Positions 37,793 through 46,349 of a stretch of DNA of 64,000 nucleotides are shown piece by piece (the stretch's first letter is position 1; each line of letters begins with the position of its first letter). Position numbers and translations under genes: made by a program. The notes beneath the pieces were generated by a model. The model was not told where the DNA came from. It saw only the letters and a program-made list of their open reading frames with translations, and did no database searches. Source of the DNA: Sulfitobacter sp. DSM 110093 (GTDB lineage: Bacteria > Pseudomonadota > Alphaproteobacteria > Rhodobacterales > Rhodobacteraceae); assembly GCF_022788715.1 (NCBI RefSeq), contig NZ_CP085167.1, positions 989,001 to 1,053,000 on the forward strand. Direction: 5' to 3'.

Positions 37793-37820
37793 CCCGGCGC
37801 GAAACGCCGGGGGTTCTTTT
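37793..37820 (+). terminator. Rho-independent terminator
   Basis: CCCGGCG-CGAAA-CGCCGGG stem (37793-37811) followed by GGTTCTTTT. It serves the small secreted protein gene and lies 12 bases from the stop of the convergent cspA gene. Confidence 0.85.
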
Positions 37821-37832
37821 GCAATATCTTGG

Positions 37833-38039
37833 CTAGAGCAGGGCGAGATCGGTCGCCATTTGCCGGCCGTCGCGCCCTTCTGTCAGTTCAAAACTGACCT
37901 TCTGGTCGTCCGCCAGTCCGGTCAAGCCGGAGCGTTCAACCGCTGAGATGTGAACGAATACATCGTTACCGCCGCTCTCCGGGGCGATGAACCCGTAGCC
38001 TTTGGTGGTGTTAAACCATTTCACGGTGCCAGTTGGCAT
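37833..38039 (-). CDS. cspA: Cold-shock domain protein
   Basis: Encodes 68 residues, a single cold-shock domain that binds single-stranded RNA and DNA. RNP1 is KGYGFIAP and RNP2 is DVFVHISAV; the start MPTGTVKWFNTTKG is typical. The ATG at 38039 follows AGGAGG at good spacing; an extended in-frame start at 38150 is ignored. The roughly 165 bp shared with the divergent ArsC-like gene could hold a long, structured 5' leader as in other csp genes, but I cannot show one. Confidence 0.95.
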   Translation of the reverse strand: MPTGTVKWFNTTKGYGFIAPESGGNDVFVHISAVERSGLTGLADDQKVSFELTEGRDGRQMATDLALL

Positions 38040-38207
38040 AATTTCCGCGCCTCCTTTGTCTTTGACGTATCTGCCCAAAGCAGAATGGCGAAAGCGATTG
38101 AATTGTGATCCGCCATAATAGAAAGATCGCGCGGACTTGGAAAAAATCAAGCGATCATGGGCGAAACCCGCAAAAGGGCGCAGGATTGCGGTGCTAAGGA
38201 GATGGAT

Positions 38208-38528
38208 GTGTTAATTTATGGGCTGAAAAACTGCGACACCTGCCGCAAGGCTCGAAAAGCGCTGCCAGAAGCGAAGTTGGTCGATGTCCGAGAAGAAGGC
38301 GTGCCAGATGCAGTCTTGGCGCAGGCTCATGAGAAGTTTGGTGCTGCGCTGCTTAATACCCGCTCAACGACTTGGCGGGGTTTGGATGAGGATGCTCGCG
38401 CGCAAGACCCGCTTGCGCTGCTCAAGGCGTATCCAGCCCTAATGAAGCGCCCTCTGATTGCTGTAGACGATGCGCTTTTTATAGGTTGGAACAAAGAGGT
38501 GGAGGCCGAAGTTAAAGCGATGCTTTAA
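38208..38528 (+). CDS. ArsC/Spx-family thioredoxin-fold protein
   Basis: Encodes about 106 residues. It has the thioredoxin-like fold of arsenate reductase/Spx with YGLKNCDTCRKARKAL (Cys-x-x-Cys) at the N-terminus and KRPLIAVDDALFIGWN in the C-terminal half. The YfgD/ArsC-like branch is often annotated arsenate reductase without proof. Start: AAGGAG (38196-38201) touches an ATG at 38202, which is too close, whereas the in-frame GTG at 38208 is spaced six bases and is preferred. It is convergent with the bufferin operon, whose last stop overlaps its own by four bases. Confidence 0.85.
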   Translation: MLIYGLKNCDTCRKARKALPEAKLVDVREEGVPDAVLAQAHEKFGAALLNTRSTTWRGLDEDARAQDPLALLKAYPALMKRPLIAVDDALFIGWNKEVEAEVKAML

Positions 38529-39064
38529 GTTTTAGGCGCAAGCAGTCGATCCAGCGACAGCGGGCCGGCACCTTTCAGAATGAGGACCGAAAGTAAGAAA
38601 ACCCAAAGCGCGCGTTGGTCCAGAATGTGGGCGTCTGGAAACCTGTCAAACCAGCTGCCAAGCGCGCTCCACTGGCCATGCCCGAAAAGATCGGTCAGCG
38701 ATTGAACCGTAACAAAGCCAATCATGGCCAAAGCCGACAGCCGAGTGAGTAGACCCAGCACGAGCAGAACGGGCAGGATAAACTCTGCCAACGTTCCGGC
38801 CACGACAACAAGCCAATGAAACAGCCCAAGCGCGCTACTGTCATAGCCTACAGCCTCAAACGCGCGGGGAAAGATTTGTGCATAGGCACCGGTGGAGGGG
38901 CTGAGGATGCCCAAGGGGCCATCGCCAAGTTTGGTAAGACCAGCATTCACGAAGTAGACCAGCAGCACCGCTGCAAAGAGGAAACGGGCAAGGGTGGAAA
39001 GCAACCAATCGGCCGATTCAAGGCGGTCGGTGGCGTTGCGATAGCGGCCAAGAAGTTGGCTCAT
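38525..39064 (-). CDS. bufD: DoxX-family membrane protein of the bufferin operon (BufD)
   Basis: Encodes 179 residues with four membrane segments ([79 protein letters not shown]), typical of DoxX. It is the last gene of the bufA-bufB-bufC-doxX operon; its ATG overlaps the bufC stop by four bases. DoxX genes often accompany DUF692/DUF2063 pairs. A link to quinone chemistry or copper handling is inferred, not shown. Confidence 0.88.
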   Translation of the reverse strand: MSQLLGRYRNATDRLESADWLLSTLARFLFAAVLLVYFVNAGLTKLGDGPLGILSPSTGAYAQIFPRAFEAVGYDSSALGLFHWLVVVAGTLAEFILPVLLVLGLLTRLSALAMIGFVTVQSLTDLFGHGQWSALGSWFDRFPDAHILDQRALWVFLLSVLILKGAGPLSLDRLLAPKT

Positions 39065-39819
39065 TGGGTGTCCTCCGTAGAGATCGCACTGAAAATGCCG
39101 TGGCTTAGTGCAAGGGTCAGTGTGGCGGCCAAATCAAACTCAGGTTGAGTGTCGACAGTGGAAGCATGAGCCTCACCGAAAGTCGTTCCCTCGGCGAGGT
39201 GAGACAGCCATGTGGCGCCGCCGGGTGGAAGCAGATGGGGCGCGGGGTCATAGGCGGGCCGGGCAATAACCACGTCTTGAGGGAGGTTGCGTGGCTTCGG
39301 CGCAGCCTCCGTAAAGTTGTAGCGCCAGATGTCGAAGAGCGGCCAGCGTGAGCGCAGAATGCGCGTCGCAGGCGCCATGGTGAATCTGGCAGCCATCAAG
39401 GTGTTGGATGCAAGCGTCTGGAGCACCAGCGGATCAAGTGCGGGAGCATCGGCCGCGTGGTAGGATGACCGCAGGGCAAGATCGAGCCGGGCGGCATCGG
39501 CGAGGTATTCGACCTTGGCCAAAGGGGCGAAGCCGGCGATGAATGTGGGGAATTCGGCACCGTAATGCATCATAAGCGGCGATGTCGGTGGATACGCCCG
39601 CACATAAAGCGGGGCCAATTCGGCGAAATTGCGGGCACCGATCAGCTTGCGAACCAGCGGAAACGCTACTTCGAGCGCGGCGATCAGGGAATGAGTGACG
39701 TTGTTGCGATAGACACCATAACGCGCCCCTGCGGGTTGCCCGTTGCCGTCACGTAGGCCCGCAGGCTCGGGGCGAGAGGGGTCAAGCAGTGCAGCGCGGA
39801 AATCGCGTTGATCAGTCAC
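39061..39819 (-). CDS. bufC: BufC-type DUF2063 protein, partner of the MNIO enzyme
   Basis: Encodes 252 residues. The N-terminal DUF2063 domain shows [20 protein letters not shown] and [20 protein letters not shown], a helical DNA-binding-like fold that in bufferin systems acts as the RiPP recognition partner for the DUF692 enzyme. Residues about 150-252 form a second domain ([30 protein letters not shown]) usual in HvfC/BufC proteins. The start overlaps the bufB stop by four bases, so the stoichiometry of the two is probably fixed. Confidence 0.9.
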   Translation of the reverse strand: MTDQRDFRAALLDPSRPEPAGLRDGNGQPAGARYGVYRNNVTHSLIAALEVAFPLVRKLIGARNFAELAPLYVRAYPPTSPLMMHYGAEFPTFIAGFAPLAKVEYLADAARLDLALRSSYHAADAPALDPLVLQTLASNTLMAARFTMAPATRILRSRWPLFDIWRYNFTEAAPKPRNLPQDVVIARPAYDPAPHLLPPGGATWLSHLAEGTTFGEAHASTVDTQPEFDLAATLTLALSHGIFSAISTEDTQ

Positions 39820-40661
39820 ACCAGCACCTGCGCGGCGCGCTCTGCCTCGGCCCGTAGTACGGACCAGTCGGGCACGTCATTGTCCCACTCTACCAAAACA
39901 GGCTTTGGCCCAGTTTGCGCCAGCGTGTAGGACAGCAATTCCCAAACCGGGTCGCCGACCGCTTTGCCGTGACTGTCAATCAGCAAAGGCGCGCCGTGGT
40001 CATCGGTGTCGTCGTCATGCCCGCCGACATGAATTTCACCGACATGCTCAGTCGGAAAGGCATCAATGTAGTCTTGAGGGGAAAGCCCGAGGTTCGTCGC
40101 GGAAATGAAGACATTGTTGACATCCAGCAAGAGGCCACAGCCAGCTTGCAGGGTAAGCTCGGTCATAAAGTCGGTTTCCGACAAGTCTGATTCCGCGAAG
40201 GCAAGGTAGCTGGAAGGGTTTTCGAGCAACATTTGTCGCCCCAACACGTCCTGCACCTGATTGATATGTGCCGCGACGCGGGCAAGCGTTGCCTCGGTAT
40301 AAGGCAGTGGCAGGAGATCGTTAAGATACTCCATCCCATGCGTCGACCATGCCAAATGTTCTGAAAAAGAGGCGGGCTGTGTTCGGTCACAAAGAGTTTT
40401 GAGCCGGGCAAGGTGATCTGTATCCAGTGGTCCTTCGCCGCCGATCGACAGCCCTACGCCATGCACTGACAACGCGAAATTCTCTTGTAGCGCGCGCAGT
40501 TGCGCATGAGGGCGGCCCCCATCACCCATGTAGTTCTCTGCATGGATTTCGATCCAGCGCACCGGGCCGGGGTCAGCCATCAAGGCATCGAAATGCCGGG
40601 CTTTATATCCGACGCCAGGAGCATTCGGCAGTGTGGTAAGGGGGAGGGTATCGTCGCGCAT
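39816..40661 (-). CDS. bufB: MNIO-family (DUF692) peptide-modifying enzyme BufB
   Basis: Encodes 281 residues of the multinuclear non-haem iron oxidative enzyme family. TIM-barrel metal-ligand segments are visible: [60 protein letters not shown] and [10 protein letters not shown]. These enzymes convert Cys residues of a precursor peptide into heterocycles; with a BufA-type precursor the product is a copper-binding bufferin with thiooxazole rings. The precursor gene is directly upstream and the partner BufC overlaps it downstream, so the assignment is strong from context and motifs. Confidence 0.92.
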   Translation of the reverse strand: MRDDTLPLTTLPNAPGVGYKARHFDALMADPGPVRWIEIHAENYMGDGGRPHAQLRALQENFALSVHGVGLSIGGEGPLDTDHLARLKTLCDRTQPASFSEHLAWSTHGMEYLNDLLPLPYTEATLARVAAHINQVQDVLGRQMLLENPSSYLAFAESDLSETDFMTELTLQAGCGLLLDVNNVFISATNLGLSPQDYIDAFPTEHVGEIHVGGHDDDTDDHGAPLLIDSHGKAVGDPVWELLSYTLAQTGPKPVLVEWDNDVPDWSVLRAEAERAAQVLV

Positions 40662-40689
40662 ATCGGCCTCCGGCGTGTTGCGGGGCGGG

Positions 40690-40716
40690 GTTCCGGGCGG
40701 GGGTGCCGCCCGGAAC
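40690..40716 (-). promoter_or_regulatory. Stable hairpin between bufA and bufB
   Basis: GTTCCGGGCGG and its exact complement CCGCCCGGAAC form an 11-bp stem with a five-base loop, nine bases after the bufA stop. No T run follows on the coding strand, so it is probably an RNA-stability or attenuation element rather than a full terminator. Confidence 0.65.
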
Positions 40717-40724
40717 GCTATAGA

Positions 40725-41027
40725 TTAAGCGGGCAGGTCGCGGTCGAGCGCTTCCAACGCGCCGGTCCGCTCGGTGCCGTCTGCCATGGCAGGCAGTTCG
40801 ATGTCGGCACAGGTGCCTTCGTCAACGAGGGTCCATGCGTTGCCTTGGTAATCGGTCACAGAGGTGCCTGCGCAGGTGGTGCCGGGGCCCGCTGCGCAGT
40901 CGTTCTCACCGGCCAGCGAAACGCCAAAGCATTTCTCTTGCGAAGCGGCGGTGGCGGTCGTGGCGTGGCTGCTCAGCGCGGCGGCGACGGCCCCTGCGAT
41001 GGCGGCGGTTTTGAGTGTGGTGGACAT
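40725..41027 (-). CDS. bufA: Bufferin precursor peptide BufA (DUF2282)
   Basis: Encodes 100 residues. A long Sec-type signal (about residues 1-28, ending [10 protein letters not shown]) is followed by a core with four cysteines, Cys33, Cys44, Cys52 and Cys73, in the DUF2282 pattern [20 protein letters not shown] then TCAG and [13 protein letters not shown]. In characterised bufferins two of four Cys become thiooxazoles and the rest form a disulfide, and the mature peptide binds copper in the periplasm. The acidic tail (DRDLPA end) is not conserved. GGAAGGAAA precedes the ATG. Confidence 0.93.
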   Translation of the reverse strand: MSTTLKTAAIAGAVAAALSSHATTATAASQEKCFGVSLAGENDCAAGPGTTCAGTSVTDYQGNAWTLVDEGTCADIELPAMADGTERTGALEALDRDLPA

Positions 41028-41183
41028 TGTCGTTTCCTTCCTGATGGTTTGAACAGGTTTACTAGAGCAGCCTGCTTCCTCACAAGCCAGTCACGAGGGA
41101 GTGTGTCACGGTCCCGTCAGAAATCACGCGGAAAATTAGCGAAAATTGTAACCTTCCCGCGCAGGAAGGGAATGATTGTTACA

Positions 41184-41232
41184 AAAACGCTCCGGCGGGC
41201 AGGGGGCAAGCTGCCCGCAAGACCGCCGGAGC
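41184..41232 (-). terminator. Rho-independent terminator of thrS
   Basis: On the minus strand GCTCCGGCGG pairs exactly with CCGCCGGAGC (41189-41198 with 41223-41232), with an inner GGGCAG/CTGCCC stem, and is followed by TTTTTG. It separates thrS from bufA. Copies of TTGTTACAA flank it on both sides. Confidence 0.85.
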
Positions 41233-41251
41233 GCAGATTTGTTACAAGCCG

Positions 41252-43198
41252 TTAGCGCAGGTCAGGTGGAGTCGCATCCTGCGCCAGTTCGGCGGTGAGT
41301 GCATCCAGCGGCTGCACCGAAGTCTGCTTTTGCCCCAGACGGCGCACGGAAACGGTACGCTCCTCTACTTCGCGCGCCCCGACGGCAAGGATCACCGGCA
41401 CTTTGCCGACCGAATGCTCGCGGACTTTGTAGTTGATCTTCTCATTGCGCATGTCGGCTTCCGCACGCACACCAGCGGCTTTCAGGGTCTCGACGACCTC
41501 GGCCACATAGTCATCCGCTTCAGACGTGATGGAGGCCACGACCACCTGACGCGGGGCCAGCCAGAAGGGCAGCTTGCCAGCGTGTTCTTCGATCAGGATG
41601 CCGATGAAGCGCTCGAACGAGCCAAGGGTCGCGCGGTGCAGCATAACCGGGCGGTGCTTGTTGCCGTCTTGCCCGATGAAGCTTGCCTCCAGACGCTCGG
41701 GCAGGTTGGCATCTACCTGTAGGGTGCCGCATTGCCAGTTGCGCCCGATGGCATCGGTCAGGGTGAATTCGAGCTTCGGCCCGTAGAAGGCGCCTTCGCC
41801 CTCCAGCACTTCAAAGTCATAGCCCGCGGCCTTGCAAGCATCGCCAAGCGCCTGCTCCATGTTGTCCCATGTCTCATCGGAACCAATCCGCTTTTCGGGG
41901 CGGGTGGAGAGCTTGATGGTCCAGTTCTCAAACCCGAGGTCGGCATAGACCTTCGACAGAAAGGCGATGAACTTGGCGGTTTCCGAGGTGATCTGATCCT
42001 CGGCGCAGAAGATATGCCCATCGTCTTGGGTAAAGCCACGCACCCGCATGATGCCGTGCAATGCGCCCGAAGGCTCATAGCGCGCGCAGGATCCGAACTC
42101 GGCCATGCGCAGCGGCAGGTCGCGGTAGGATTTCAGGCCTTGGTTGAAGACCTGCACGTGGCAGGGGCAGTTCATCGGCTTGAGCGCGTTCACCGCCTTT
42201 TCGCGGGCATGTTCCTCGTCGACCTCAACGATGAACATGTTCTCTTGGTATTTGTCCCAGTGGCCGGATTTCTCCCACAGTTTGCGGTCGACGACCTGCG
42301 GGGTGTTCACCTCGACATAGCCGTCGCGGTCCTGCATGCGGCGCATGTAGTCCTGCAAGGTGGTGTAGATGCGCCAGCCATTAGGGTGCCAGAAGACTTG
42401 GCCCGGTGCCTCTTCCTGCATGTGGAACAGGCCCATCTCTTTACCCAGCTTGCGGTGGTCACGCTTGGCGGCTTCTTCGAGCATGTTGAGATGGGTGCGC
42501 AGCTTTTCCTTGCCGGTGAAAGCCACGCCGTAGATGCGTTGCAGCATGGCGCGGCTGCTGTCGCCGCGCCAATAGGCGCCAGCGATGGACATCAGCTTGA
42601 ACGCATCGCCCGGCACTTGGCCGGTGTGTTGCAGGTGCGGGCCACGGCAGAGGTCCTGCCAATCGCCGTGCCAATACATCCGCAGCGGCTCATCGCCGGG
42701 GATCGCCTCGATCAGCTCGACTTTATAAGGCTCGTTCAGGTCTTCGTAATGTTTGATCGCGCGGGCGCGGTCCCAAACCTCGGTCCGGACGGGATCGCGT
42801 TTATTGATGATCTCTTTCATCTTCTTTTCGATCGCGCCGAGGTCTTCTGGGGTAAAGGGTTCTTTGCGGTCAAAGTCGTAGTACCAGCCGTCTTTGATCA
42901 CCGGGCCGATGGTTACTTTGGTGTCGGGCCAGATTTCCTGCACGGCGCGGGCCATGATATGCGCAAGGTCGTGGCGCACCAGCTCGTTGGCCTGCTCTTC
43001 GTCGGCCATGGTGTGGATCGCAATGTCGGCGTCCGCTTTGATCGGCCAGGCCAGATCGAAATGCGCACCGTTGACAGTGGCGCTGATGGCCTTTTTGCCC
43101 AAGGATTTTGAGATGTCGGCAGCCACTTCACCAGCGGTGATGCCGGCGTCATATTGGCGGCTATTGCCATCGGGAAGGGTGAGGGAGATTTGGGCCAT
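41252..43198 (-). CDS. thrS: Threonyl-tRNA synthetase
   Basis: Encodes 648 residues, full length. The N-terminal TGS domain ([20 protein letters not shown]) is followed by the editing domain with [19 protein letters not shown], the class II catalytic core with zinc-binding [40 protein letters not shown], and the C-terminal anticodon-binding domain. GAGGAGC lies before the ATG. It is followed by a clear terminator, so bufA is transcribed from its own promoter. Confidence 0.98.
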   Translation of the reverse strand: MAQISLTLPDGNSRQYDAGITAGEVAADISKSLGKKAISATVNGAHFDLAWPIKADADIAIHTMADEEQANELVRHDLAHIMARAVQEIWPDTKVTIGPVIKDGWYYDFDRKEPFTPEDLGAIEKKMKEIINKRDPVRTEVWDRARAIKHYEDLNEPYKVELIEAIPGDEPLRMYWHGDWQDLCRGPHLQHTGQVPGDAFKLMSIAGAYWRGDSSRAMLQRIYGVAFTGKEKLRTHLNMLEEAAKRDHRKLGKEMGLFHMQEEAPGQVFWHPNGWRIYTTLQDYMRRMQDRDGYVEVNTPQVVDRKLWEKSGHWDKYQENMFIVEVDEEHAREKAVNALKPMNCPCHVQVFNQGLKSYRDLPLRMAEFGSCARYEPSGALHGIMRVRGFTQDDGHIFCAEDQITSETAKFIAFLSKVYADLGFENWTIKLSTRPEKRIGSDETWDNMEQALGDACKAAGYDFEVLEGEGAFYGPKLEFTLTDAIGRNWQCGTLQVDANLPERLEASFIGQDGNKHRPVMLHRATLGSFERFIGILIEEHAGKLPFWLAPRQVVVASITSEADDYVAEVVETLKAAGVRAEADMRNEKINYKVREHSVGKVPVILAVGAREVEERTVSVRRLGQKQTSVQPLDALTAELAQDATPPDLR

Positions 43199-43370
43199 CT
43201 TGGGCGCTCCTCGTCGGTTTGGCGCCTACGAGACGCCCGGTTGCGGGTTATGTGTTTCGCCTATGTGGCGGGGCGGGGGCAGCTTGTCAATGCTGGCAGG
43301 GCGCGCGCTGAAAAGTTGCGCGATGCGGGCGGCGCGCTATGTCAGGCGGGCAACAACGAGGACGGGTCAG

Positions 43371-44657
43371 ATGCAAGACGACACGGCGCAGCGCGCTTTT
43401 GAGACGATTTCGGGCGCGGATGACCCAGCTGAAGGCTTGGGGGACAAGGCCCAGCAAGCCGAGGCCCGTAATGGGCTGCGCCATATCGTGTCGCTATCGA
43501 TGACCAAGGTCGCAGACGGGTTGATTGACCCTAAGCTGGTGTTGGCATGGCTGTTAAGCGCCCTTGGCGCGCCTGCGGTTTTCGCGGGTGCCTTAGTGCC
43601 GATCCGCGAGGCCGGGTCACTGTTGCCGCAGATCGCGCTGGCTGGAATGGTCGAACGGATGGCGCGGCGCAAATGGGCATGGGTGGTGGGCTCGGTCGGG
43701 CAGGGGGTGGCGGCGGCGTTGATCGCGCTTGCAGCTCTCAGTCTTGAGGGGGCCGCAGCGGGCTATGCGGTGTGCGCGGCCTTGGCGCTGCTGGCTGTGT
43801 GCCGGGCTGCCTGTTCGGTGTCGTTTAAGGATATCCTTGGCAAGACCGTGGGAAAGACGCGGCGCGGATCGGTGACGGGGCTGGCTGGGTCGGTGTCATC
43901 GGTGGGTGTGGTGATCTTTGCGGGGCTGCTGATGTCTGGCCTGTTTCAGAGCCGGGGCGTCGTCGTCACGGCAATCGCGCTGGCGGCGGCTCTGTGGATC
44001 GGCGCTGCGGTGTTGTTTTCAACGATCAAAGAGACACCAAGCGAGCCTGACAAAAGCGCCGGCGTCGATTTCAATCTATTGCGCGGCAATTGCGACCTGT
44101 GGCTTTTCATTCTGGTGCGCGGCCTATTGGTATCGACCGCCCTTGCGCCGCCCTATCTGGTGGTGCTGGCCGGACCGTCCGAGACCGGGCAGTTGGGCCA
44201 ACTGGGTGCGCTGGTGATGGCCTCTGCACTGGCGTCTTTGGTCAGTTCTTATGTCTGGGGGCGGCTGTCGGATATGTCGAGCCGCCGGGTGCTGATGCTG
44301 ACAGGAATCGTGGGCGCGGTGGCGATGGCGCTGGCGGTGCTGCTGTGGTTCCTTGGCATGGCGCAGGCGGTCTGGGCAATGCCCGGCGTGCTGTTCATCT
44401 TGATGATCGCCTATCACGGCGTGCGGCAGGGGCGGTCGACCTATCTGGTTGATATGGCACCCAAAGACAGCCGCGCGGCCTATGCTGCCGTTAGTAATAC
44501 GGTGATTGGGGTTCTGTTGCTGCTGGCCGGGGTGCTGGGCGGAGGGGCCGCGTTGATCGGGCCGCAGGCGACGCTGATGCTATTTGCCTTGATGGCAGTT
44601 GCCGCCGCCGTTCTGGCTCATTGGCTGCCCGAGGTGGAACATCCGGATGACGGGTGA
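43371..44657 (+). CDS. MFS transporter
   Basis: Encodes 428 residues with about eleven to twelve membrane segments. The long hydrophilic N-terminus (MQDDTAQRAFETISGADDPA) is followed by KVADGLIDPKLVLAWLLSAL. The inter-repeat motif GRLSDMSSRRVLMLTG in the second half and the matching MVERMARRKWAWVVGS in the first are the MFS cytoplasmic loop signatures. The DGL-DPK-V start suggests a small branch often annotated as permease of unknown substrate. A frame extending upstream into thrS antisense is ignored; GAGGACGGG precedes the ATG. Confidence 0.9.
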   Translation: MQDDTAQRAFETISGADDPAEGLGDKAQQAEARNGLRHIVSLSMTKVADGLIDPKLVLAWLLSALGAPAVFAGALVPIREAGSLLPQIALAGMVERMARRKWAWVVGSVGQGVAAALIALAALSLEGAAAGYAVCAALALLAVCRAACSVSFKDILGKTVGKTRRGSVTGLAGSVSSVGVVIFAGLLMSGLFQSRGVVVTAIALAAALWIGAAVLFSTIKETPSEPDKSAGVDFNLLRGNCDLWLFILVRGLLVSTALAPPYLVVLAGPSETGQLGQLGALVMASALASLVSSYVWGRLSDMSSRRVLMLTGIVGAVAMALAVLLWFLGMAQAVWAMPGVLFILMIAYHGVRQGRSTYLVDMAPKDSRAAYAAVSNTVIGVLLLLAGVLGGGAALIGPQATLMLFALMAVAAAVLAHWLPEVEHPDDG

Positions 44658-44708
44658 CTTGCCCTTGCCGCCTCCGCCGCGCATGATTGGCTAAAACACG
44701 GAGGCAGC

Positions 44709-45455
44709 ATGGCAGACAGCACATTCATCGACACCCCAGAAGGGCGGCGCATCGCCTATCACTACACAGCGGGCGCAGGGCCCTGCGTTGTATTCCTCGG
44801 CGGGCTGAAGTCTGACATGATGGGAACCAAGGCGGTCTTTCTTGAAGACTGGGCACGGGCCGAGGGACGGGCGTTTCTCCGGTTCGACTATTCGGGTCAC
44901 GGCGAATCCTCGGGCAGCTTTGCCGAAGGCTGTATCGGCGACTGGCACGAAGACACATTGGCAGCGGTCGAAGCACTGACCGAAGGGCCGCTGATCGTCG
45001 TGGGGTCGTCTATGGGCGGCTGGCAGGCGCTGCTGTTGGCGCGGCAGCGGCCTGAGCGTATTGCCGGGTTGATCGGCATCGCCGCCGCACCTGATTTTAC
45101 CGAAGATGGCTATTGGGCGAATTTTACCGATGCGCAGAAACAGGCGTTGGAAGAGGTCGGACAGGTCGAACTGCCGTCGGACTATATGGAGCCCTACGTC
45201 ATCACCCGCCGCATGATTGAAGATGGGCGCAAGCGGCTGGTACTGCGCGACCCTCTCACGCTGCCGTTTCCCGTGCGGCTGCTGCAAGGCACCGCAGATA
45301 CCGCCGTTAGCACGGAGACGGCTGTTCGGCTGTTAGAGCACGCCCAAAGCCCCGATATGCGCCTGACACTGGTCAAAGACGCCGACCACCGCTTTTCCGA
45401 TGAGCATTGTTTGGCGTTGATCGTGCAGGCGATCGAAGAGGTGTCGGCCCAATAA
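44709..45455 (+). CDS. Alpha/beta hydrolase (ABHD10/palmitoyl-thioesterase-like)
   Basis: Encodes 248 residues. The nucleophile is Ser101 in VVGSSMGGWQALLLARQ. The acid is probably the Asp in LQGTADTAVSTE and the base the His in KDADHRFSDEH. The start VVFLGGLKSDMMGTKAVFLE with the YSGHGESSG segment is characteristic of the ABHD10-like serine hydrolases, which act on acyl-thioesters or acyl-glucuronides. It lies 51 bp after the MFS gene and may be co-transcribed with it. Confidence 0.88.
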   Translation: MADSTFIDTPEGRRIAYHYTAGAGPCVVFLGGLKSDMMGTKAVFLEDWARAEGRAFLRFDYSGHGESSGSFAEGCIGDWHEDTLAAVEALTEGPLIVVGSSMGGWQALLLARQRPERIAGLIGIAAAPDFTEDGYWANFTDAQKQALEEVGQVELPSDYMEPYVITRRMIEDGRKRLVLRDPLTLPFPVRLLQGTADTAVSTETAVRLLEHAQSPDMRLTLVKDADHRFSDEHCLALIVQAIEEVSAQ

Positions 45456-45564
45456 GGTCGAACGCGGTGCGCGTTGGCGGGCATGGAACCGCCGATGCAC
45501 CCTGCGCCCCGATGCCAGCCCAAAATACCCATGCTATGAGGCAGCCAAACCCAAGGGGGACGGC

Positions 45565-45618
45565 ATGAAACCACGTCATTTCAACTGCATAACTGACCGG
45601 AAAGTCGCGCATGGCTGA
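45565..45618 (+). CDS. Possible 17-residue leader peptide before the second hydrolase
   Basis: AAGGGGGA precedes an ATG opening a 17-codon frame (MKPRHFNCITDRKVAHG) whose stop overlaps the ATG of the next gene by eight bases. It could couple translation. There is no composition or homology evidence, so it may be chance. Confidence 0.25.
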   Translation: MKPRHFNCITDRKVAHG

Positions 45619-46318
45619 GCCGCTCGTTCTATTGCCCGGTATGATGTGTGACGCCCGTGCATTTGCCCCGCAGATTGAGGCGCTTTCGCCCCGGTCCACG
45701 GTTGTGCTGGCGCCGATCACCCAAGGGGAGCGCATAGAAGAGATCGCCTCAGGTCTTTTGGATCAACTGCCGCAGCGCTTCGCGCTGGTGGGGCAGGGGA
45801 TGGGCGGCGTTGTGGCGCTGGAACTGCTGCGCCGCGCCCCCGATCGCATCAGCCGCATCGCCTTGCTGGCCACCCATGTATTGGCCGAACTTCCGGCAAT
45901 TGCAGCCGACCGTGAGCCGCAGATCGTTATGGCACAGTCAGGCAAACTGCGAGAGGCGATGCAGTCGCGTATGGCGTCGGGCTTTCTTGCGCCCGGCGTT
46001 GGGCGTGGCGAAGTGCTGACACGTGCGATGGAAATGGCCGAGACGCTGGGCGGCGATGTTTTTGTGCGCCAATCCCGTGCGCTACAACGCCGCCGAGACC
46101 AACAAGCAGTGCTGCGCAAATGCAAAGTGCCAGCGCTGGTGCTTTGCGGCGAACATGACGCGCTTTGCCCGGTTAAGCGTCATGCTTTCATGGCCGAAAT
46201 GATCCCTTATGCCAAGCTAACAGTGCTGGAGGATGCAGGCCATATGCCCAGTCTTGAGCAACCAGAGGCCACAACCGCCGCGCTGCGCGACTGGATGCTT
46301 CAACCTCTGGCGCTGTAA
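45611..46318 (+). CDS. Alpha/beta hydrolase-fold protein lacking its nucleophile
   Basis: Encodes 235 residues with the alpha/beta hydrolase fold: oxyanion region LVLLPGMMCDARAF, then LVGQGMGGVVALELLRRAPD at the nucleophile elbow, where Gly63 stands at the place of the catalytic Ser (G-x-S-x-G becomes G-Q-G-M-G). The acid (VLCGEHDALCPVKRH) and base (EDAGHMPSLEQPEA) positions are kept. It is therefore either a pseudo-hydrolase or uses another chemistry. The ATG has GGAAAG six bases upstream and overlaps a possible leader frame. It is convergent with phaZ. Confidence 0.85.
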   Translation: MAEPLVLLPGMMCDARAFAPQIEALSPRSTVVLAPITQGERIEEIASGLLDQLPQRFALVGQGMGGVVALELLRRAPDRISRIALLATHVLAELPAIAADREPQIVMAQSGKLREAMQSRMASGFLAPGVGRGEVLTRAMEMAETLGGDVFVRQSRALQRRRDQQAVLRKCKVPALVLCGEHDALCPVKRHAFMAEMIPYAKLTVLEDAGHMPSLEQPEATTAALRDWMLQPLAL

Positions 46319-46322
46319 TGGG

Positions 46323-46349
46323 GCAGCGGATTAGGCCGCTGCTGGTTTT
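46323..46349 (+). terminator. Possible terminator overlapping the phaZ 3' end
   Basis: GCAGCGG-ATTAGG-CCGCTGC followed by TGGTTTT, just after the hydrolase stop. It is built from the last phaZ codons on the other strand, so it may be incidental. Confidence 0.35.

Noticed and set aside
41732..43111. Long open frame antisense to thrS
   Set aside because: Shadow of thrS with no motif and no ribosome-binding site.
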